DNA of 33,828 nt from Spirochaetota bacterium (GTDB lineage: Bacteria; Spirochaetota; Spirochaetia; DSM-2461), in NCBI GenBank assembly GCA_003644105.1, contig QNBK01000005.1, forward strand, positions 1 to 33,828, read 5' to 3'. The position numbers were made by a program, and so were the translations under genes. Numbering within the stretch: position 1 is the first letter of the stretch; the number at the start of each line of letters is the position of its first letter. A model generated the notes under the pieces. It searched no databases, had not been told where the DNA came from, and saw only the letters and a list, made by a program, of their open reading frames with translations. Shown here in pieces: positions 27,708 through 33,828 of this stretch.

Positions 27708-28637
27708 TTAGATTTGTTTTTTCTTTTGCAGTTTACTGAGTAAAATTCCGATTATCAGAAGTGGTATATTGACAGTCATTGCCATTGTAAGGGCTTCTGC
27801 CAGTGTTCCCGATTGCCCGGTTCCTGCAAAACCAATTTTATAGAGTAATACAGAGAAAAATCTGACATTTTTATTTGCCGCAAGTGCCCCCATTCCAACA
27901 GCCTCATCAAATACACCCCAGGAACCTATAATACAGATTACAGTTGCAATCATGATACTTGAAAACATTTGAGGGAGGTAAATATGCCAGAATCGTTGTA
28001 AATAATTAGCACCATCCACCTTTGAGGCATCGATAGTTTCAGCAGGAATAGACAGTAACCCACCAAGGAATATTGCCATGTTAAAACCGGCATATCGCCA
28101 ACCTACCATTAAAGGAAACGCCCATGCCGAAACTGAAGGATTTTTTATGTCTATAGCATTATCTATCACGCCAATTTTCAGCAACAATAAATTAATACTC
28201 CCAGTATCTTTTGCAAACAACAGCAGCATTATCAAGCCAATACCCAAACCTGAAATCATATAAGGAATATATATAATCGTAAAAAGAGGTTTCTTAAGTT
28301 TGCTTTTAATTTCATACATCAAGAGAGCAAGAGTCATCCCGAAAATATAAACTGTTGTATAGTTAATAACCATAAATATGGCTGTTTTTTTAACAGCAGG
28401 CAAAAACATATCAACCATAGGTGTCTTAAATATATTTACAAAGTTCTGCAGCCCGATATAATCTATGTCAGTATCTATGAACCCTATTTGATCGGTAAAC
28501 AGAATTGGGATTGCAATAAGAAAGGGAAGAATTGTCAGAGAAAAATATATTATAAATTGAGGGGCCAGGAATACTATATCCCAGGCAAGTTCATTTCTTT
28601 TTCTCTTAATAAAACTGGTTTCGGGAATATTTTTCAT
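27708..28637 (-). CDS. CUT1 carbohydrate ABC transporter permease, MalF/LplB-like
   Basis: IPAETIDASKVDGANYLQRFWHIYLPQMFSSIMIATVICIIGSWGVFDEAVGM. Confidence 0.92.
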   Translation of the reverse strand: MKNIPETSFIKRKRNELAWDIVFLAPQFIIYFSLTILPFLIAIPILFTDQIGFIDTDIDYIGLQNFVNIFKTPMVDMFLPAVKKTAIFMVINYTTVYIFGMTLALLMYEIKSKLKKPLFTIIYIPYMISGLGIGLIMLLLFAKDTGSINLLLLKIGVIDNAIDIKNPSVSAWAFPLMVGWRYAGFNMAIFLGGLLSIPAETIDASKVDGANYLQRFWHIYLPQMFSSIMIATVICIIGSWGVFDEAVGMGALAANKNVRFFSVLLYKIGFAGTGQSGTLAEALTMAMTVNIPLLIIGILLSKLQKKKQI

Positions 28638-28666
28638 CGATATTTAACCTCCAAGCAACCACCTGA

Positions 28667-28708
28667 AAAACAGGAAAAGGTAGTTTTCAAACCACCTCTT
28701 CCTGTTTT
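28667..28708 (-). terminator. Long hairpin with U-tract between SBP and permease genes (attenuator / 3' stabiliser)
   Basis: Minus strand AAAACAGGAAGAGGTGGTT-TGAA-AACTACCTTTTCCTGTTTT(T): 19-bp stem, only deviations are two G-U pairs, tetraloop, followed by U's. Confidence 0.75.
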
Positions 28709-28731
28709 ATCTTTTAAATGATTACCTGATA

Positions 28732-30117
28732 CTAGAAGGTATAGGCGTTTTCCCATCTTTTCTGATACATGTCCATCAAATCTTCAAGTGACATTTCATC
28801 GTTGAAATATTTCCCTATTGGATCGGATAACGCATCATCCTGAAGGACATCAGCTTTCCCTTCAATCTTGTAGGGGCCTGCTGCTGTAACTCCCCACGTT
28901 GAATTATCCCATGAGAGACCTGAACCGAAAGCTCCTTCCATCGCCGGCTTTACAACACTGACATATTGAGGACTGTCAATTGTAAAGTTGCTGCTCAAGG
29001 TCTTGAAGTTGGGTTTTGATCCGGTAAACTGAGCTCTCATCTCAGAAACTTCCGGTGAATTATACCATATAAAGGCTTTAACAATTTCATCAAAGTCTTC
29101 TGTACCCTCATACTGAGCAAGAATTGCAGAACTCTGATATGTTGTTACAGGATACGCGGCAAGCTTCCCATCCTTTCCAGCCGGAAAGGGAACACCACCA
29201 AGCTGTGCTGATGGATCGGCCGCAAGTACTTTATTCCAAATCCAGGGACCATGCAATGTTAATATAGATTTCCTGTTGATAAATCCTGCTTCAAATTCGT
29301 TTTCCCAGTCCCTTCCAAGCCAATTCTTCGGAAGGTAACCTTTCTGATAGTAATCTTTTAACTTCTCAAAGAAAGGGACCATGGGATTATTTTCAATATC
29401 TGTCCAGGCAATTTTTCCAAGATAAAGATCTTCAAGGTCCTGAATGGATGCCCCCAACGATAACGATAAAATATTCGGTAAACACAGACCCCAGACCCAT
29501 GAATGCCACCCAGTATCCAGTACATACTCAAGACTATCTGTTTTATCAACATAGACTTTCAGTTCTGCCAGAAAATTATCTACATCATCCCAAGTTCTAA
29601 TTGCGGTAGGATTCAACCCTGCTTTTTCCATCTCATCTTCATAGAAGAGAAAAGAAAAATTGAATGTATTGAACAATTGTATACCTGGAACGTAATCAGC
29701 TATACCGGTTTCTGTTTCAAACAGGGTCTTACCATCATAGGATAATTGGTCCCAATATGGATAATCGATATCTAAAAGATTAACAAATGTTTTATATGTT
29801 GATTTGTCAGCTCCAGGAAAACCATTCGCCATAATTGCAGGACCTTCATTAGCAGCAATTCTGGCGAGAAATGCTGTCTGTTGATCCTCATTAAGGCTTG
29901 TTACTTTAATTGTAACATTGGGATTTTCTTCCATGTACAATTCCCAAATCTGCTTATCCTGTTCCAGATATTCAGGCTGAGTAGCAACAAATTCGATTGT
30001 TACTGCTTTATCTGAACCAGCAGCAACACTACCGGCCTCAGCTTCCTGACTACCGCCGGCAAACAATGCAAAGCTGAAACTTGCAGCGAATAGAACGCAA
30101 ATAATTCTTTTAAACAT
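28732..30117 (-). CDS. CUT1 extracellular solute-binding protein
   Basis: Signal peptide ending LFAGGSQEAEAG; ILTLHGPWIWNKVLAADPSAQLGGVPFPAGKDGKLAAYP; SD AAGGAG. Confidence 0.92.
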   Translation of the reverse strand: MFKRIICVLFAASFSFALFAGGSQEAEAGSVAAGSDKAVTIEFVATQPEYLEQDKQIWELYMEENPNVTIKVTSLNEDQQTAFLARIAANEGPAIMANGFPGADKSTYKTFVNLLDIDYPYWDQLSYDGKTLFETETGIADYVPGIQLFNTFNFSFLFYEDEMEKAGLNPTAIRTWDDVDNFLAELKVYVDKTDSLEYVLDTGWHSWVWGLCLPNILSLSLGASIQDLEDLYLGKIAWTDIENNPMVPFFEKLKDYYQKGYLPKNWLGRDWENEFEAGFINRKSILTLHGPWIWNKVLAADPSAQLGGVPFPAGKDGKLAAYPVTTYQSSAILAQYEGTEDFDEIVKAFIWYNSPEVSEMRAQFTGSKPNFKTLSSNFTIDSPQYVSVVKPAMEGAFGSGLSWDNSTWGVTAAGPYKIEGKADVLQDDALSDPIGKYFNDEMSLEDLMDMYQKRWENAYTF

Positions 30118-30298
30118 AATCTCTCCTTATGCTCTTACAATGAGAAAAAAATTAAAGATATAACCGGTCCCATCTCATACTTCCCGACTTCAAAATGTCA
30201 GGTTACATAAAACGATACCATCTCAATGAATAACTCGAAACAGTAAATAGAGATATTTCTGTGTACTAAACGATTCTATTGAGCCAATTAAAGAATGT

Positions 30299-32146
30299 CT
30301 ATTTATGAATATCAGATATCGGAATAAGAATCTCAACTTTAGTACCCTTTCCAAGATTGCTCGTAATAATTAATTTTCCATCATTATTGTAAATATTATT
30401 TATTCGATCATTAATGTTTGATATACCGATAGATCTTGCCCTCGAATCTTCACTATTATTCCAGTCTTTGATAAGAATATTACTGAGCTTTTCATTATTG
30501 ATTCCAACACCATCATCAATAATCTCGATTCTAACTTGCTGATCCTCTTTTCTAATGTTGATCTTTATGATTCCCTTATCTTCCTTTGGGCATATACCAT
30601 GAAATAATGCATTTTCCACAAGGGGCTGCATAATCATTTTCGGTACAATACAATCAAGAACATCATCATTGAATTGATATTGTATTATATATTTATCAGG
30701 ATATCTGAATTGCTGAAGCAGATCATAATTTTTTATACTTTCAATCTCTTGCTTAATTTTAGCATATCTACCTTTAGCTCCAAAACTAATTGAATTCTGC
30801 AGAACCTTTATAAAGGCATCAACCATTTTTATGATATCAGTATTTTTATTCTCCTTTGCAAGATAAGTCACTGAATTCAACGTATTATATATAAAATGAG
30901 GATTAATCTGTGAGATCAATAGGTTGATTTCCATCTCTCTCTTGATTTTTTCATTCTCAACAGATTCCCTTATATATTGTTTTAGATCACTAATCATATT
31001 ATTAAATCCATAGGCTAATAATGATATTTCATCTCTGCCTTTAACTGGTAAACTCACTTCAAGATCACCACGTGATACTTTATTCATTCTATAGCTGAAA
31101 TCAGCAATCCTGCCTCCGATACCAAATGTAATTATCATGCCAAGAACAATAGCCGTACTTATAGAAAAAAGTATCAATGCAATAGTCCATTTATTTATGC
31201 TTTTTACTGCTACCTTAATTTCGGATTCAGGTTGGAGACCAATAATAATGAGCCCAGATTTTCCAATTTCGTTGTAGGTCATGCGAAAATCTTCATTTTT
31301 ATAGAGCACTGATTCATCACTACTTTTATCATGTTCAATAATTAGTTTTGCCAAAAATGGATCAACCGTAGTATCATTTATCGTATTATCATAAGCTTTG
31401 GAGATATCCCGTCCATCAGACGATACCAGATGAACCTCACTTCTTTCTCCAAGATTAATATCAAGTAGAATGTCCTCAATGTATTCATAATCAATATCTA
31501 AAATCATCACCCCGACAGCTGAATTAATGAAAATACTACCGGTAATTCTTTTTACGACACCATTTAGAGACATAGCATAACCAGGGATTCCACTGGTACT
31601 GTCCAGTTCGGAATGATAACCATAAAAAGTAAGCCTACTTCTTATATCAATACTATTTTTGTACCATCCGGAATTTATCACTTTATCCTGTTCAAATTTT
31701 AATGGCAGCATGCTTGTGCCTAGAAAATCATTCATTACACCAAGTATCCAGATGTTTGTGAGAATAGAGCTTGAAAGAACACGATTGGTTAGATATTTAT
31801 TAGCCTTTGATTTCAAATTAGCTTTAACTATTAAACTTATGTCGTCAAATTCGTCAATTTCAAAATTAAAATAATCTTGAACCGGGCTGCTTGCTAATAC
31901 TTTGATATATTCTTCTTTTACATTTTGTAATAATATTTCAATCAGTTTAGCAGATTGTTTGATTGTCTCTCTGTTTGAGAATTGCACTCTATCACTAACT
32001 GCGTTATAGGTAAGTTTCTGAGAAACAAAACCTAATAAGAATATCGGAAGAATCATAATGATAAAAGCTATTATTAATTTTAATCGAATGCTGGTTACAA
32101 ATTTATTATTTTTGGATATTTTATTTTTATTGAGATCAATAATCAT
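30299..32146 (-). CDS. Sensor histidine kinase, YesM-like
   Basis: HAMP-like RMNKVSRGDLEVSLPVKGRDEISLLAYGFNNMI; LLISQINPHFIYNTLNSVTYLA; C-terminal HATPase IIDDGVGINNEKL. Confidence 0.95.
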   Translation of the reverse strand: MIIDLNKNKISKNNKFVTSIRLKLIIAFIIMILPIFLLGFVSQKLTYNAVSDRVQFSNRETIKQSAKLIEILLQNVKEEYIKVLASSPVQDYFNFEIDEFDDISLIVKANLKSKANKYLTNRVLSSSILTNIWILGVMNDFLGTSMLPLKFEQDKVINSGWYKNSIDIRSRLTFYGYHSELDSTSGIPGYAMSLNGVVKRITGSIFINSAVGVMILDIDYEYIEDILLDINLGERSEVHLVSSDGRDISKAYDNTINDTTVDPFLAKLIIEHDKSSDESVLYKNEDFRMTYNEIGKSGLIIIGLQPESEIKVAVKSINKWTIALILFSISTAIVLGMIITFGIGGRIADFSYRMNKVSRGDLEVSLPVKGRDEISLLAYGFNNMISDLKQYIRESVENEKIKREMEINLLISQINPHFIYNTLNSVTYLAKENKNTDIIKMVDAFIKVLQNSISFGAKGRYAKIKQEIESIKNYDLLQQFRYPDKYIIQYQFNDDVLDCIVPKMIMQPLVENALFHGICPKEDKGIIKINIRKEDQQVRIEIIDDGVGINNEKLSNILIKDWNNSEDSRARSIGISNINDRINNIYNNDGKLIITSNLGKGTKVEILIPISDIHK

Positions 32147-33703
32147 TCAAACTCCAGAGGTATAATCCAAGGGTCTTAACCCTGAATATTTCTTAAACAC
32201 CTTACTGAAATACTGACTGCTGCTGTAACCTACCAGTTCAGCCACTTCAAAAACTTTGTATTCTCCTGTACTCAGCAGTTCAATGGCCTTTTCCATTCTT
32301 ATCTTAGTTAAATAACCTAGGATAGTGATACCTATTTCATTTTTAAAACGTTTTCTGATGTACACAGCACTGAGATGTATTCTATCCGCAATTTCTTCAA
32401 TACTTAAATCTACATTGTATTCGTGATGAAGGATAACCAATATTTTCCTGACTATTCTGGAATATCTGAGTGCATCAATTGTAACAGCATTTTCAACTGA
32501 TGATATAAATTCACTTTCAAACCATTTACGAATACTGTTAAGGTTAAATAAGTTACTTATTTCTATTTTTGAAGGATTGTCCTGGATACTGTTTTTATTT
32601 CTGAATTTCACTAACGTAAAAACCAGTCTGTCACAAGTATTTTGAACATCCTCTGGATTCCAAGGGGGCTTACCTAAAAGTGTAAAAATTATATTCAACC
32701 GGTTTTTCAGACTTTCAGAATCCCTCTTGACAAAATCTGATTCCAATTCATTCAGTATTACTGATACTTCTTTGAAAGAGCTATTAACAGCGGTGGGAAT
32801 ACTTTCATAATCTATAATTATATTCTTACCCATATAAACACTGTAGTTAAAGGAATTCTCAGCTATTGAGTATATGTTCCGAATATTCTGATTTTTATTG
32901 TCAACAATTATTGGAACTATTGAAATGGTATGCTCATAATCTTGTTGAAATCTTTCCTGCATTTTCTTACAGGTTTTAGATGCAATTTCCCGGACTGTTT
33001 CTTTCAATTCTTCTTCTTTAAAATATATTACAAAAACGGCTTCATCTGGGTTTAGCCTTATTGCATCCATGTATTCAGTATCATTTGCTAGATTGAAAAT
33101 ATCCCAGATGAAATTGCTATGAGATTTAGCTACAACACTAATCTCTTTAAGGATAGGGTAGGATGTATCAATTTTAGCAAATAGAAATGCTAAGCTGCCA
33201 ATTTTAAAATCAAGATATTTATTTTTGATTCCAATTTCAAGATTTTCAGGAGGAAGTAACCCCCCAATAAGATGTCTGATAAGACGTTGCCGTAGATATC
33301 TGTCATTCGTTTCAGTATTCTGGATCTCATATTTTAATTTTCCAAGTTCCAAAATCAGGCTTTCCTCATTTATCTCATGTTTTACAAGATAATTTGAAAT
33401 CCCAATCTCAACAGCCTCTTTTGCGTATAGGAAGTCTTTGTACGATGTCAGTATTAAGATTCTTACCGGAATGTTCAAAGCGAATATCTCTCTGCTCAGC
33501 TCCAGTCCATTCATTACAGGCATCATGATATCTACAAGAACTATCTGTGGACGGTACTTATGAAACGATTCGAGCGCATTCCGAGGATTTGTCTCAGAGG
33601 CAACGATAGTATATCCTGCTTCTTCCCAATCAATCAGATTCTTCAGATTGTTCAATGCCATAATTTCATCATCTACTAACATGACACTGACAAGCTGCTG
33701 CAT
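32147..33703 (-). CDS. Response regulator with AraC-type output, YesN-like
   Basis: VSVMLVDDEIMALNNLKNLIDWEEAGY...VLVDIMMPVMNG; C-terminal HTH LSAVYIRKRFKNEIGITILGYLTKIRMEKAIELL...SSSQYFSKVFKKYSGLRPLDY. Start chosen at MQQLVSV (SD-like GGAGAACAGG); the ORF is open further upstream. Confidence 0.92.
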   Translation of the reverse strand: MQQLVSVMLVDDEIMALNNLKNLIDWEEAGYTIVASETNPRNALESFHKYRPQIVLVDIMMPVMNGLELSREIFALNIPVRILILTSYKDFLYAKEAVEIGISNYLVKHEINEESLILELGKLKYEIQNTETNDRYLRQRLIRHLIGGLLPPENLEIGIKNKYLDFKIGSLAFLFAKIDTSYPILKEISVVAKSHSNFIWDIFNLANDTEYMDAIRLNPDEAVFVIYFKEEELKETVREIASKTCKKMQERFQQDYEHTISIVPIIVDNKNQNIRNIYSIAENSFNYSVYMGKNIIIDYESIPTAVNSSFKEVSVILNELESDFVKRDSESLKNRLNIIFTLLGKPPWNPEDVQNTCDRLVFTLVKFRNKNSIQDNPSKIEISNLFNLNSIRKWFESEFISSVENAVTIDALRYSRIVRKILVILHHEYNVDLSIEEIADRIHLSAVYIRKRFKNEIGITILGYLTKIRMEKAIELLSTGEYKVFEVAELVGYSSSQYFSKVFKKYSGLRPLDYTSGV

Positions 33704-33765
33704 ATTCGATACCTGTTCTCCATGTAACGGAACAACTAAACGGAGCTGTTCCGCCATACTTAATT

Positions 33766-33828
33766 TTATCCCTTGTGCTGATATACGTCCCAGCCCATGT
33801 ATTTCCCCAGTGCTTCTTTTAGAGCATC
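33766..33828 (-). CDS. C-terminal end of a gene truncated by the window edge
   Basis: Open frame DALKEALGKYMGWDVYQHKG* entering from the right edge; too short for assignment. Confidence 0.35.
   Translation of the reverse strand, partial: DALKEALGKYMGWDVYQHKG

Noticed and set aside
1-33828. CRISPR arrays, rRNA, tRNA, IS elements, phage genes
   Set aside because: No regularly spaced repeats, RNA gene signatures, transposase/integrase or phage structural proteins were seen.

Overview
The gene content looks like a Gram-negative, probably spirochaete-like, chromosome rich in carbohydrate uptake and catabolism genes; taxonomy is inferred only. Left to right: an EamA permease (+) and an OmpA-like protein (-). 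Next is a DUF4160/DUF2442 pair facing a XRE/HTH gene broken by an in-frame TGA. A minus-strand polyol/pentose operon follows (RpiR regulator, FGGY kinase, zinc dehydrogenase, CBS-less KpsF/GutQ-type SIS isomerase), divergent from a long plus-strand operon. That operon carries a YesN/YesM two-component system, a CUT2 ABC importer (SBP-permease-ATPase-permease), a UshA-like lipoprotein, a tandem DJ-1/PfpI protein, two TIM-barrel isomerases and a DUF4432/mutarotase-like protein. After it come an AbiEi/AbiEii type IV toxin-antitoxin pair, an SGNH/GDSL hydrolase, an amidohydrolase, a cytoplasmic GH172 (DUF2961) enzyme, a decayed full-length GDSL paralogue, a CUT1 ABC importer without an ATPase gene, and a second YesM/YesN pair. 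The right-hand ~9 kb is visibly more AT-rich. The most interesting signals are non-coding: (i) a palindromic -10 element (AGTATACT) exactly 6 nt from two divergent start codons, predicting a symmetric leaderless promoter; (ii) an AbiEi operator palindrome over a near-leaderless promoter; (iii) a 19-bp strand-specific hairpin between the CUT1 SBP and permease genes, with a smaller analogue in the CUT2 operon. A D-arabinose-type salvage pathway linking GH172, the FGGY kinase and the A5P-isomerase-like gene is a testable but speculative hypothesis.
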